64,000 nucleotides of DNA, from contig JAIQGI010000002.1 in NCBI GenBank assembly GCA_020072565.1, forward strand, positions 124,001 to 188,000, in the 5' to 3' direction. The notes under the pieces were generated by a model. That model saw only the letters and a list, made by a program, of their open reading frames with translations, did no database searches and was not told where the DNA came from. The position numbers and the translations under genes were made by a program. Position 1 is the first letter of the stretch. The number at the start of each line of letters is the position of its first letter. Shown piece after piece: positions 54,759 through 62,928 of the stretch. The stretch comes from Terriglobia bacterium (lineage in GTDB: Bacteria > Acidobacteriota > UBA6911).

Positions 54759-55277
54759 TCATGGGTTCCTCTGAACCCTAATCCTCCCCAAAACACTTAC
54801 GATTACCCGATAACTTCCGGCCTTCCCCTGAATCACGAATGTGCCTGCCGGCACCGCGTTGCCGTGCTGGAAAAAACGCAGCGGTTTGCGCGGCGACTGA
54901 GTGATGGACACTCCCGGCGGGAGGTAGCGTACGGAGTTTTCGTAGCGCGTGCCGTTGGGATCGAGCCAGTAAATGCGGCGGCCGCCCTGGTCAATGACGA
55001 AAATCATCGAATCATTTGCCGCGATCGCATGTGTCCGCCCCCAGAGCAGCGAACTTTCGACCAGGCGGGTGCCGCCCAACAGGGCCCATTCCTGGTTCAT
55101 GCGGTGGATGCCGGGAGCCGCGCTCCCTGCCACGATGCCGATCAGCCCCAGGACCAGGAGCAGTTCGACAAGCCCCACCCCTTGATCCGCGCACCGTGAA
55201 GACAACAAATGCCTCGAAGCAATCGCTTCGGGCTGTGCGCGGTTTTTGAGGGCTTCGTGGTTCAGTCTTCGGGGCAC
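54759..55277 (-). CDS. GspH/FimT-type pseudopilin
   Basis: The 172-residue protein carries a type III prepilin signal: cleavage before VGLVELLLVLGLIGIVAGSA with the glutamate at position +5 of the hydrophobic helix. A beta-rich globular domain follows (SMIFVIDQGGRRIYWLDPNG, PLRFFQHGNAVPAGTF). Such proteins form the tip of type II secretion or type IV pilus-like fibres. The ATG start gives a 33-residue leader; a TTG at codon 24 would give a more usual short leader. The processing peptidase gene lies 40 bp upstream on the same strand. Confidence 0.85.
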   Translation of the reverse strand: MPRRLNHEALKNRAQPEAIASRHLLSSRCADQGVGLVELLLVLGLIGIVAGSAAPGIHRMNQEWALLGGTRLVESSLLWGRTHAIAANDSMIFVIDQGGRRIYWLDPNGTRYENSVRYLPPGVSITQSPRKPLRFFQHGNAVPAGTFVIQGKAGSYRVIVSVLGRIRVQRNP

Positions 55278-55317
55278 ACCTGTCTAACGGGACAGGTCTC
55301 GATTTGAGCGAAAAAAT

Positions 55318-56148
55318 CTAGCCGCCGGCGTACCAGCGGACGATGGTGAGGCCGAAAAACAGGGAAAGCGCAGATGCCACGCCCAGGAAGGTGCCGAACG
55401 CGAGTTTGGATTGAAGTGTCCTGCCCCCAAACAGGACAAGGACGATGCCGACGATGCTTCCCAAGAACGACCCGGCGAAGATGGTGAGAAGCGTGAGGCG
55501 CCAGCCCAGGAAGGCTCCGACCATCGCTATCATCTTTACATCTCCCATACCCAGTCCCTGTCTCCTGCGTAGAGCCTGATAGACCGTGCCCACGAGTAAG
55601 AGTATGCCGCCGCCGGCCAGGGCGCCCAGCAGAGAGCCGGCCCAAGGCAGTACGGCTCCGGCATGGGCTGAGGATACAAAGGCGGCCAGATTCTCGGAGA
55701 TGGAATCGCGGAAAAAAGTCTCCGACTGCAGCGGGCTCAGCACTATGCCTGCCAGAACACCCGGCAACGTGAGAACGTTGGGGAGGATTTGATGGTGATA
55801 GTCGACAAAAACGAGGACGAGGATCACGGACAGAAACAGGGAGTTCACAAATGCGGGCGGCGTGAGGCTCCACTCCACGGCGCACGCGAAAAAGGCCAGG
55901 CCGGTAAGCAGCTCGACGAGCGGATACTGCAGCGCAATGGGTTGCCGGCAGAATCGGCACTTGCCCCGCAGCCACAGATAGGAGAGGACCGGGACGTTGT
56001 CGTAGGGGCGTACAGCCTGGCCGCAATGAGGGCAATGGGAGCTCGGAAAAACGATCGACTCGCGGCGGGGCAGCCGATAGATGCAGACGTTAAGGAAGCT
56101 GCCGATCACAAGACCAAAGGCCGCCCAAAGATAAGGAAATACGTTCAT
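55318..56148 (-). CDS. pilD: type IV prepilin peptidase / N-methyltransferase (A24)
   Basis: The 276-residue membrane enzyme has the N-terminal SFLNVCIYRLPRRES with the two-CxxC zinc site (SHCPHCG, KCRFCRQP). The two catalytic aspartates are in LVFVDYHHQILPN and GMGDVKMIAMVGAFLG. It cleaves and N-methylates pseudopilins such as its neighbour. GGAGCGCAC before ATG supports the start. Confidence 0.95.
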   Translation of the reverse strand: MNVFPYLWAAFGLVIGSFLNVCIYRLPRRESIVFPSSHCPHCGQAVRPYDNVPVLSYLWLRGKCRFCRQPIALQYPLVELLTGLAFFACAVEWSLTPPAFVNSLFLSVILVLVFVDYHHQILPNVLTLPGVLAGIVLSPLQSETFFRDSISENLAAFVSSAHAGAVLPWAGSLLGALAGGGILLLVGTVYQALRRRQGLGMGDVKMIAMVGAFLGWRLTLLTIFAGSFLGSIVGIVLVLFGGRTLQSKLAFGTFLGVASALSLFFGLTIVRWYAGG

Positions 56149-56179
56149 GTGCGCTCCGAGCGCCCTACTTTACTATAAA

Positions 56180-56240
56180 ATCCAAAACACGAAACACACC
56201 AAAACTTGAAACCGGCCATATGTTTTTCTTGTGGTTGGTG
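56180..56240. repeat. CACGAAACAC-type intergenic repeat
   Basis: AAAACACGAAACACACCAAA next to TTTCTTGTGGTTGGTGG is a degenerate relative of the segment at 5521-5582. It lies between the pilD start and the TolC-type gene terminator. Confidence 0.35.
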
Positions 56241-56250
56241 GTTGCTGAAA

Positions 56251-56285
56251 TAAAAAGGCCGCCTGCCCACGGAGGACAGGCGGCC
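56251..56285 (-). terminator. rho-independent terminator of the TolC-type gene
   Basis: On the leftward strand GGCCGCCTG pairs perfectly with CAGGCGGCC (56257-56285, 11-nt loop) and is followed by TTTTTA. It begins 31 bases after the TolC-type stop codon. Confidence 0.9.
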
Positions 56286-56315
56286 CGGAGCCTGAAACGA
56301 CAGGCGTGCTTCGGA

Positions 56316-58097
56316 CTACTTGAACGTTGTCGGCTTCGTCTTGCCGATATTCCCTACATCGATGTTGCTTTCCTCGAGCAGGGTGCTCATGGCCTGCTGC
56401 AGATTGATGACCGCACTTTTATAGTTGATCTTGGAGGTAAGCTCGTTCCCCTGGGCGTTGGCCAGCTGATCCTGAGTCGTGAGCACATCGTACTGGGTGG
56501 CCAGGCCGGCGGCAAACCTCTTGTTCATGGCCTCGAGCTGTGATTCTGACAGCTGCCTGCTGATCGCAGACGTTTCGAGCTGTTTCTTGGCCGTATTCAG
56601 CGCCTGGACATAGTTTTTGATGTCCACGATGACCTGCTGCTCGTGCTGCGTACGAGTCATGACGGAATTCTGCCGGTTGATCCGCGACGTGGCGAGAGAG
56701 GATTCAACGTTTCTATTCCTGAGCGGAACGGTGACATTGAACTGGAAGGACCAGTTATAGGTGCCGCCGGTGAAGATCGTCTTATAAGATGTGAAAAGCC
56801 CGCCCACGAAGCCTTCAGGAAGCACGGGTTGCAGAACACCATTCCTATCCTCTCTATAGCCCTGAACGGCGCCCTTGCCGCTGGAGCCAATCGCTGCGGT
56901 CAGACCGATATTCCACTTCTTGCCTTCCTTCGTAAGGGCATAGCTGAGGTCGGACTTCTGCAAATTGATATCATCCTGCTGCAACTGAAGACTGTTTTTG
57001 ATGGCCGTGGCGATTGCCTGATCGAGATCAACTTTGTACTCGACCATCTCCGGTGTGTCGGTGGGGACAATCACCTGCCCCCAGATCTCGTTGTTGCGAT
57101 CCGGCGAGATCAGATTTCTGAGGTTGTTTTCCTGCGAGAGGATGGATTCCTCAGACCTGATGACATTGACTTCGCGTGATGCCTGAGAGGCAAGGCTCTG
57201 GGTGTATTCAATCGGCGCCGATACGCCGATCTCGACCTTTTTCTTGGCCATATCAGCCGATTCCCGAGCCAACTTCACGGAACTGACGGAAAGATTGTAA
57301 CTGTAGATGGCGCTGACGAGCTGCCAATATGCCTTCTGGATCGAAGCGATGGTTTGAGTGACCTGCTGCTTGAACTGGGCGTCGTTCAGCTTCAGATCCA
57401 TGTTGGCGATCTTGATGTTGTTACGATTTTGATCGATCTTGAGATTTCTCCACAAGGGCTGGGTAAAACTAAGACTGGCGCCAGTACTGTAGGTTGGGTT
57501 AGTAAGATTGTCAGCAACGTTATCGTCCCTGCGGCTTGTGTTCCAACCCAGGCTGAAACTGCCGCCCGTAGGGATGGGCTGGTTAATGGAGGCGTTCCAC
57601 GACGCGCTATTCGATATGGTGATAAAGCCTTCTGTGGCCTGCAGCGTAGCCTGGGTCGGCGCCTGATAATCCTTGCCTACGCTAGACCTGATCTGGATCG
57701 AAGGGTCGAGGTACGAACGTGCCGCGACAATCGCCAATTGTTTCAGATCTTCCTGAGTATTCTGGATGGCAATGTTGAGGTTGTTCTGAAGCGCCAGCTT
57801 GGTCACATCCTTCATGGAGAGATGCAACGCCGTCCCATCTTTCTCCGCTTTCTCGATCGGACTTACCAGTGAAACTGGAGCGAGCTTGATTTGATCCAAG
57901 AGCGCCTGTTGCGCAGTCTGTTCAATCTGCGCAGCCTGCTGCGGTTTCTGAGTCTGTTGCTGTGTCTGCTGCTGTTCCTGTGCGAACGCTCCCCAGGGCG
58001 GGGCACTGGTCAGCACCAGTGAGATGGTGATTATGGTCAAAACGCTGAACCATTTATAGCGGTTGCCCCTGCAAGGGGATACATCGAAAGTTCTCAT
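56316..58097 (-). CDS. TolC-family outer-membrane efflux/secretion channel
   Basis: The 593-residue protein has a signal peptide (WFSVLTIITISLVLTSAPPWGAFA) and a Gln-rich linker. The two related TolC halves each have long helices and beta strands (KLALQNNLNIAIQNTQEDLK, SFTQPLWRNLKIDQNR, then FNVTVPLRNRNVESSLATSR, NAQGNELTSKINYKSAVINL). It should form a trimeric channel through the outer membrane for an efflux pump or type I exporter. No inner-membrane partner is next to it, so the transported substrate is unknown. Confidence 0.9.
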   Translation of the reverse strand: MRTFDVSPCRGNRYKWFSVLTIITISLVLTSAPPWGAFAQEQQQTQQQTQKPQQAAQIEQTAQQALLDQIKLAPVSLVSPIEKAEKDGTALHLSMKDVTKLALQNNLNIAIQNTQEDLKQLAIVAARSYLDPSIQIRSSVGKDYQAPTQATLQATEGFITISNSASWNASINQPIPTGGSFSLGWNTSRRDDNVADNLTNPTYSTGASLSFTQPLWRNLKIDQNRNNIKIANMDLKLNDAQFKQQVTQTIASIQKAYWQLVSAIYSYNLSVSSVKLARESADMAKKKVEIGVSAPIEYTQSLASQASREVNVIRSEESILSQENNLRNLISPDRNNEIWGQVIVPTDTPEMVEYKVDLDQAIATAIKNSLQLQQDDINLQKSDLSYALTKEGKKWNIGLTAAIGSSGKGAVQGYREDRNGVLQPVLPEGFVGGLFTSYKTIFTGGTYNWSFQFNVTVPLRNRNVESSLATSRINRQNSVMTRTQHEQQVIVDIKNYVQALNTAKKQLETSAISRQLSESQLEAMNKRFAAGLATQYDVLTTQDQLANAQGNELTSKINYKSAVINLQQAMSTLLEESNIDVGNIGKTKPTTFK

Positions 58098-58298
58098 GGT
58101 CAGGCTCCTAATGTAAAGCTGTAACGGTAAAGGAATCCGAAGTTACCAACACACAGTACGACTATGCAAGCCAAAATGTTTCAAAAACTAAGCCTGGAAC
58201 CGAGGGCACTCTGCTTTTTCCGGTCCTTGACCCCTCGATCATCACTCCAGGGCAGGCCTCTATGTCTAGGGGCGCGCCCAGTGGCGCATGAAAATGGA
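58098..58298. other. upstream region of the TolC-type gene
   Basis: No gene recognised. The segment must contain the leftward promoter of the TolC-type gene and lies between it and the terminator of the M48 protease gene. Confidence 0.3.
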
Positions 58299-58322
58299 AA
58301 GAGCCCCGATTTCGGGGCTCTT
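58299..58322. terminator. hairpin downstream of the M48 protease gene
   Basis: AAGAGCCCCGA and TCGGGGCTCTT form a perfect 11-bp stem with a 2-nt centre. It is GC-rich and is positioned 58 bases after the protease stop, but the leftward T-run is weak (TTCCATTTTC). Confidence 0.75.
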
Positions 58323-58380
58323 CATCCGGAATCTGTCAATCCAAAATGAAAGTTGAGGCTCAGGCCGCCGGGCGGGGCGC

Positions 58381-59409
58381 TTATTTCTTAGTAGGGTCTC
58401 CCGCCTTTTTCAGCGTCGGCTTCTGCTTCTGATCCTGCGGATCGGTGCTGTTCGGGTCGTCCCCGGAATCGGTCCGCCGTTTGAGAGTCGGTCGCTTCTG
58501 ATCGACCGGAGAGGCTTCATCAGCCCTCATGGCATTGTCAATGGCCAGGAGCCTGGCCTTGACGCGATCGAATTCGGAAGTATTGACGACATAGTTGTCC
58601 TTTTCAGGCAGGTAGCGCTCTTCATCCATCGAGGCGGCGATACGATCCACCGTGTAAGGATGGGTGCGGAAAAAGCCCGCCAGCTTGCCCGGCTTGGTCT
58701 TTTCCTGCGCCTGGAGTTTTTCGAAGAACGAGACAAAGGCGTTCGGGTCATACCCCGTGTTCCAGAGGTACTGAATTCCCAGCTGGTCGGCTTCTTTCTC
58801 AGAATCGCGGGTCACGCCCAGCAGTTCGAGGTTGATTCCGAGGCCGAGGCCGTTCTGAATTGCCATTTGGGCCCAATATCCGCCCACGAACAAGGCGGGA
58901 ATTGCAACCAGCTGAAGGATCTGTCCCTTTGTCATCCGCGAAGTCGCATGGCGCGCGGCGACGTGTGAGATCTCATGGGCCATGACGCCGGCGAGTTCCG
59001 ATTCGTTGTCGGCTGCCAGTATCAGCCCCTTGTTTACATAAAAGAAACCACCGGGGAAGGCGAACGCGTTCACCTCGTCCGTGTCGACGACCTTGATGTG
59101 AAACGGTACCTTGGCATCCGAGTGCTTGACGATGTCTTGGCCGACGCGGTTCACGTAGTCACTGATGACCGGATCATCGATCAGCTTGGCGGTCTGCTCG
59201 AATTCGGACGCGACCTGCTGCCCGATTTGAATTTCTCTTTCCAGGGAAACAAAGTTGGGGAAGATCCCCCATATTCTCCCCGTGATATCGCGATTACCAA
59301 TATTCTGAACGTCCCCGTGCCTCCGATCGGTGGCGAAACTTGCCACTGACATCGCAAAAGTCAGGACAATGACCAACCCGGCAGAGAACATTTTCCTTGA
59401 GGACCGCAT
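58381..59409 (-). CDS. secreted M48-family zinc metalloprotease (BepA/LoiP-like)
   Basis: The 342-residue protein has a signal peptide (LVIVLTFAMSVASFA) and the M48 zinc motif VMAHEISHVAARHATSRM (HExxH). The third ligand is expected in DSEKEADQLGIQYL. The preceding KVVDTDEVNAFAFPGGFFYV is typical of periplasmic quality-control proteases. The C-terminal 60 residues are charged and low-complexity (RPTLKRRTDSGDDPN) and contain two PTLK repeats. It probably helps outer-membrane protein turnover. Confidence 0.92.
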   Translation of the reverse strand: MRSSRKMFSAGLVIVLTFAMSVASFATDRRHGDVQNIGNRDITGRIWGIFPNFVSLEREIQIGQQVASEFEQTAKLIDDPVISDYVNRVGQDIVKHSDAKVPFHIKVVDTDEVNAFAFPGGFFYVNKGLILAADNESELAGVMAHEISHVAARHATSRMTKGQILQLVAIPALFVGGYWAQMAIQNGLGLGINLELLGVTRDSEKEADQLGIQYLWNTGYDPNAFVSFFEKLQAQEKTKPGKLAGFFRTHPYTVDRIAASMDEERYLPEKDNYVVNTSEFDRVKARLLAIDNAMRADEASPVDQKRPTLKRRTDSGDDPNSTDPQDQKQKPTLKKAGDPTKK

Positions 59410-59724
59410 AGTACCTCCCCTCGAGGAGCAGTTGTTTTGCCCATCAAGACCCGATATGCTTAACGTCGGGCGTGATGGAATTCTTTACAACGCGCATTGT
59501 ATTCACACTAACCTTAGATGCCTGCGAGCGGGAAAAGTGTCAGTCTCATAATATGCTCGCTGAAAATCAGTGTCAATCAGTAAGGGGCGTCAGATAAATC
59601 TCATCGCAGAAGGCGCTCTGGACGCAGGGAAAAATCCGTGTTTCCAAGCCCTTGCACAGGTTTTCATTGATTTTTGTCTGAGCCCTCGGCGGCCTCTGCG
59701 TTCAGACTGTAAGGGAACCCATTT
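59410..59724. other. divergent intergenic region between protease and NAD(P)HX repair genes
   Basis: It must carry the protease promoter (leftward) and the promoter of the repair-enzyme operon (rightward). A CTCTGCG-type repeat (CCCTCGGCGGCCTCTGCGTT, about 59683-59702) lies just before the rightward start. No gene was recognised. Confidence 0.4.
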
Positions 59725-61314
59725 ATGAAAATCCTGACGGCAGTGCAAATGGGAGAGGTCGACCGGCTCACGACCGAGCGCTACGGGATTCCCTCGCTCC
59801 TGTTGATGGAGAACGCAGGCCGGTCGGTGACCGACGAACTGGAGAAAGTCTGTCCCAGTGCGGTCAGGAAACGCGTTCTGATACTTTGCGGCACTGGGAA
59901 TAACGGCGGTGACGGACTGGTGGTCGCGCGGCACCTTGCTGCCCGAGGCGGGTGCCCGGAAGTCTGGGTTATGGGGGATCCAGCAAGATACCGGGGAGAC
60001 GCACTCGAGAACTGGAAGATGTTTCAATCTATGGACCTCCCGGTCCAGGTTTTGCCGGGCGTCAAAGAGCGCTCGGCTCTGCTGAGACGCGCTCCATTCC
60101 CGGATGTCGTTATTGATGGATTGTTTGGGACAGGGCTTTCCAAACCGATCGGCGCTGATTTTCGCAGCACCATCGACTGGATCAACAAATCTCGTCCTCG
60201 GTCCCTGGTGGTCGCGGTGGACCTACCCTCGGGGGTGTTTGCCGACTCGCCGCTCCTGGAAGGAGTGGCGGTGCAAGCCGACCTGACGGTTACATTTACG
60301 GCCCTCAAGGCAGCATTGGTATTTCCGCCTGCGGCCGGCAGGGCGGGGCGCGTCGTGGTTGCCCCAATCGGATCGCCCGCGGCGCTTCTCCAGAGTCCCG
60401 AGTACCGCACGGAACTTATTGACAAGGCTCAAGTGCGGCGCGCGCTTCCCCGGAGGGCACGCGACAGCCACAAGGGCACGTACGGCCATGTATTTGCCCT
60501 GGCGGGATCAAGAGACAAGAGCGGAGCGGCGCTTATGACCGGGCTGGCGGCACTGCGTTCCGGAGCCGGCCTGGTCACGCTCATGCTGCCTGAGAGTCTC
60601 CGGAAGGACATGCTGGGCAAGGTTCCGGAACTGATGACTGTCTGGCTGCCGGAAACGCGGGACGGAACAGCCGACGCCTCGGCAGCCGCGCTGGTTCTCG
60701 ATCAGCTCGCGCAAGCAGATGCGGTGGTCGTCGGTCCCGGATTATCGACGAATTCACCGACACAGCGATTGGTGCGAGATGTCGTCCGGAATGCGCCGGT
60801 CCCAGTCGTCCTGGATGCTGACGGCATCAATGCTTTCGCCGGCAAGGTGGAAGACCTGCGCAACGACGCTGGGAATCCGGTCGCAATTACGCCCCATCCG
60901 GGGGAAATGGCCCGGCTTCTGGGCACGACCATCGCGGGTGTCCAGCGGCACCGCCTGGAAATCGCCCAGGGTTGCTCCGTGAAGCAAAATCTCTTTGTCG
61001 TGCTCAAGGGATTTCAGACCCTCGTGGGCACGCCCGATGGACGCGTTTTCGTCAACGACACCGGCAATCCTGGCATGGCGACCGGAGGAACCGGAGATAT
61101 TCTGTCCGGGATGATAGGGCGTTTTGCGGCAGGGTGGAAAAGCAAGTTCAACGGCGCCAACATGGAAGCTCTGGCAGATTACCTGTCGGCTGCGGTCCAT
61201 CTCCATGGTCTGGCCGGTGATCTCGCCGCAGTGGAGAAAGGGGAGGAGTCGCTGATCGCAACGGATCTTCTCGCCTTTTTACCGGATGCTTTCAAGAGAG
61301 TGTGCCAGGAATGA
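59725..61314 (+). CDS. nnr: bifunctional NAD(P)HX epimerase / ADP-dependent dehydratase
   Basis: The 529-residue protein has the YjeF-N epimerase domain first (LLMENAGRSVTDEL, CGTGNNGGDGLVVARHL, VIDGLFGTGLSKPI). The ribokinase-like dehydratase domain follows (HKGTYGHVFALAGSRDKSGA, AITPHPGEMARLLG, NPGMATGGTGDILSGMIGRF). Together they repair hydrated NADH and NADPH. The stop overlaps the tsaE start (ATGA), so translation is coupled; this pairing is common in bacteria. Confidence 0.96.
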   Translation: MKILTAVQMGEVDRLTTERYGIPSLLLMENAGRSVTDELEKVCPSAVRKRVLILCGTGNNGGDGLVVARHLAARGGCPEVWVMGDPARYRGDALENWKMFQSMDLPVQVLPGVKERSALLRRAPFPDVVIDGLFGTGLSKPIGADFRSTIDWINKSRPRSLVVAVDLPSGVFADSPLLEGVAVQADLTVTFTALKAALVFPPAAGRAGRVVVAPIGSPAALLQSPEYRTELIDKAQVRRALPRRARDSHKGTYGHVFALAGSRDKSGAALMTGLAALRSGAGLVTLMLPESLRKDMLGKVPELMTVWLPETRDGTADASAAALVLDQLAQADAVVVGPGLSTNSPTQRLVRDVVRNAPVPVVLDADGINAFAGKVEDLRNDAGNPVAITPHPGEMARLLGTTIAGVQRHRLEIAQGCSVKQNLFVVLKGFQTLVGTPDGRVFVNDTGNPGMATGGTGDILSGMIGRFAAGWKSKFNGANMEALADYLSAAVHLHGLAGDLAAVEKGEESLIATDLLAFLPDAFKRVCQE

Positions 61315-61805
61315 TCGCAGTCCGCAGCCATCAGAGACCGACGGTCCGAAGCATCCGCAGCCGTTCTCCGGAAGAAACCGAGCGATTGGGGAGGCAGCTT
61401 GCCTGCACCCTCGCTGTTCCGGAAGTGGTCTTGTTATGCGGCCCTTTGGGGATTGGCAAGACGACCCTGGCGCGCGGTCTTGCACAGGGGCTTGGCGTCG
61501 AAGATCCGGCTTCCGTTCACAGCCCGTCTTTTACGATCGTAAATATTTACCAGGGGCGCTGTCCGATTTATCATGTGGATCTTTATCGTCTGGCTGGTGA
61601 ACGTGATTTGAGCTCTGTGGGGCTGGAGGACTTCCTGGGCCGGGACGGCGTGACCATCGTCGAATGGGGCGAGCGGCTCTCGACCCATTGTGATGCCGCT
61701 CTTGTGATTGAGCTCGAAGACGCGGGCGGGGACGCACGCATTCTCCGCATCCGCCAAACCGGTGCACGTAACCGGCAGAGAACGCAGCCCCGGCGAGGAA
61801 CTTAG
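61311..61805 (+). CDS. tsaE: tRNA threonylcarbamoyladenosine ATPase TsaE
   Basis: The 164-residue P-loop protein has Walker A GPLGIGKTTLARGLAQGLG, SPSFTIVNIYQG, and YHVDLYRLAG with GLEDFLGRDGVTIVEWGERL. These are the standard TsaE motifs. It cooperates with TsaB, TsaC and TsaD in making t6A37 in ANN-reading tRNAs. ATG at 61311 overlaps the previous stop; a GTG at 61302 is an alternative. The last 20 residues are basic and not conserved. Confidence 0.95.
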   Translation: MIAVRSHQRPTVRSIRSRSPEETERLGRQLACTLAVPEVVLLCGPLGIGKTTLARGLAQGLGVEDPASVHSPSFTIVNIYQGRCPIYHVDLYRLAGERDLSSVGLEDFLGRDGVTIVEWGERLSTHCDAALVIELEDAGGDARILRIRQTGARNRQRTQPRRGT

Positions 61806-62013
61806 TGCGTGCTAAACCTGCGGCCTCTGGCGGTGCGAGCCTGGCAGGCTCAGCCGTTCCGGCGGGCCCTGGGTTGCTACCAGCCCTGCATTCCAGGCGT
61901 GGTCGCTTACTGGGCGCGGGCCTCAGGCCTGCTTTTGGATTGTGAATAGGAGTGTGAGGAACGGGCTCAGTACCGCCCCCCACTCGATAGCTACTTGATT
62001 GAGAGGCGAATTT
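61806..62013. other. spacer between tsaE and the aldolase gene
   Basis: These 208 bases contain GC-rich complementary-looking pieces (GCCTGGCAGGCTCAGCC, GCGGGCCTCAGGCCTGCTTTT). The second forms a small stem (GCAGGCC/GGCCTGC-like) followed by TTTT at about 61917-61935, a possible terminator for the nnr-tsaE transcript. Confidence 0.4.
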
Positions 62014-62928
62014 ATGAACAAGAGCTTATCCGGAATTTTTCCTCCAGTTACTACACCATTTGATTCTGACGGCCAACTGCTGATCGAAAAGTTCAAGGAG
62101 AACCTGGACCGGTGGGCCGCGGCGCCTCTCGCCGGACTGACCGTCCTGGGATCAAATGGGGAAGCCCATTATCTCTCGGATCAGGAAAAGCTCCTGCTGG
62201 TGCGCGAGGCCCGCCTGCGAACTGACCCCGCCAGGACCCTGGTTGTGGGCGCCGGGAAGGAAGCGACGCGCCTGACGATTGAATTCGTCCGCAAGGTCGC
62301 AGACCTCGGTGCGGATTATGCCCTTATCGGCATGCCCCATTACTACAAGGCGCGCATGACTGACGACGCCTTGTTTGCCCATTTCTGGAGTGTCGGCGAC
62401 GAGTCCCCGATCCCGGTTCTGATTTACAACGCGCCGCAGTTTACCGGGATCAGCGCAAGTGCGGCCGTTCTCGAACGGCTCGGCGCGCACGAAAACATAG
62501 CGGGCATGAAGGAAAGCTCCGGCAACCTGCCCTTGCAGGCGGAAGTGCGCCGGCGTACCCCCGAACGATTCCAGGTTCTGGTCGGATCGGCGCCGACATT
62601 GCTGCCCAGCCTGATTCAAGGAGCGTGCGGAGGGATCGTCGCGATCGCCTGCGCCTTGCCCGCCCTGACTACTAAGGTCTACGAAAGGTACCTCGCTGGC
62701 GACTGGAAGGGGGCAGCCGATCTGCAGAAACGGCTGTCACCACCGGCCGAGGCGGTTACCAGTCTGTTCGGCATCCCTGGCCTGAAATTTGCCATGAGCC
62801 TGATGGGCTTTTTCGGCGGCGAGGCGCGTCTGCCTCTGTTGCCCTTGAAGGATGATCAGCGTGCGAAATTGACATCGATCCTTCGGGCGGCGGGTGTGCT
62901 CGACGCCGCGGAACATTCACAGCATTGA
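62014..62928 (+). CDS. DHDPS/HOGA-family aldolase (probable 4-hydroxy-2-oxoglutarate aldolase-like)
   Basis: The 304-residue TIM barrel has the family active site: GSNGEAHYLSDQEK near residue 48, YNAPQFTGI (tyrosine) and IAGMKESSGN (Schiff-base lysine). The GSNGE form is characteristic of the HOGA branch, whereas true dihydrodipicolinate synthases have GTTGE. It would cleave or form a 2-oxo acid such as 4-hydroxy-2-oxoglutarate with pyruvate. ATG at 62014 is chosen over 61999 because it starts at the conserved domain. Its stop overlaps the bshC start. Confidence 0.88.
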   Translation: MNKSLSGIFPPVTTPFDSDGQLLIEKFKENLDRWAAAPLAGLTVLGSNGEAHYLSDQEKLLLVREARLRTDPARTLVVGAGKEATRLTIEFVRKVADLGADYALIGMPHYYKARMTDDALFAHFWSVGDESPIPVLIYNAPQFTGISASAAVLERLGAHENIAGMKESSGNLPLQAEVRRRTPERFQVLVGSAPTLLPSLIQGACGGIVAIACALPALTTKVYERYLAGDWKGAADLQKRLSPPAEAVTSLFGIPGLKFAMSLMGFFGGEARLPLLPLKDDQRAKLTSILRAAGVLDAAEHSQH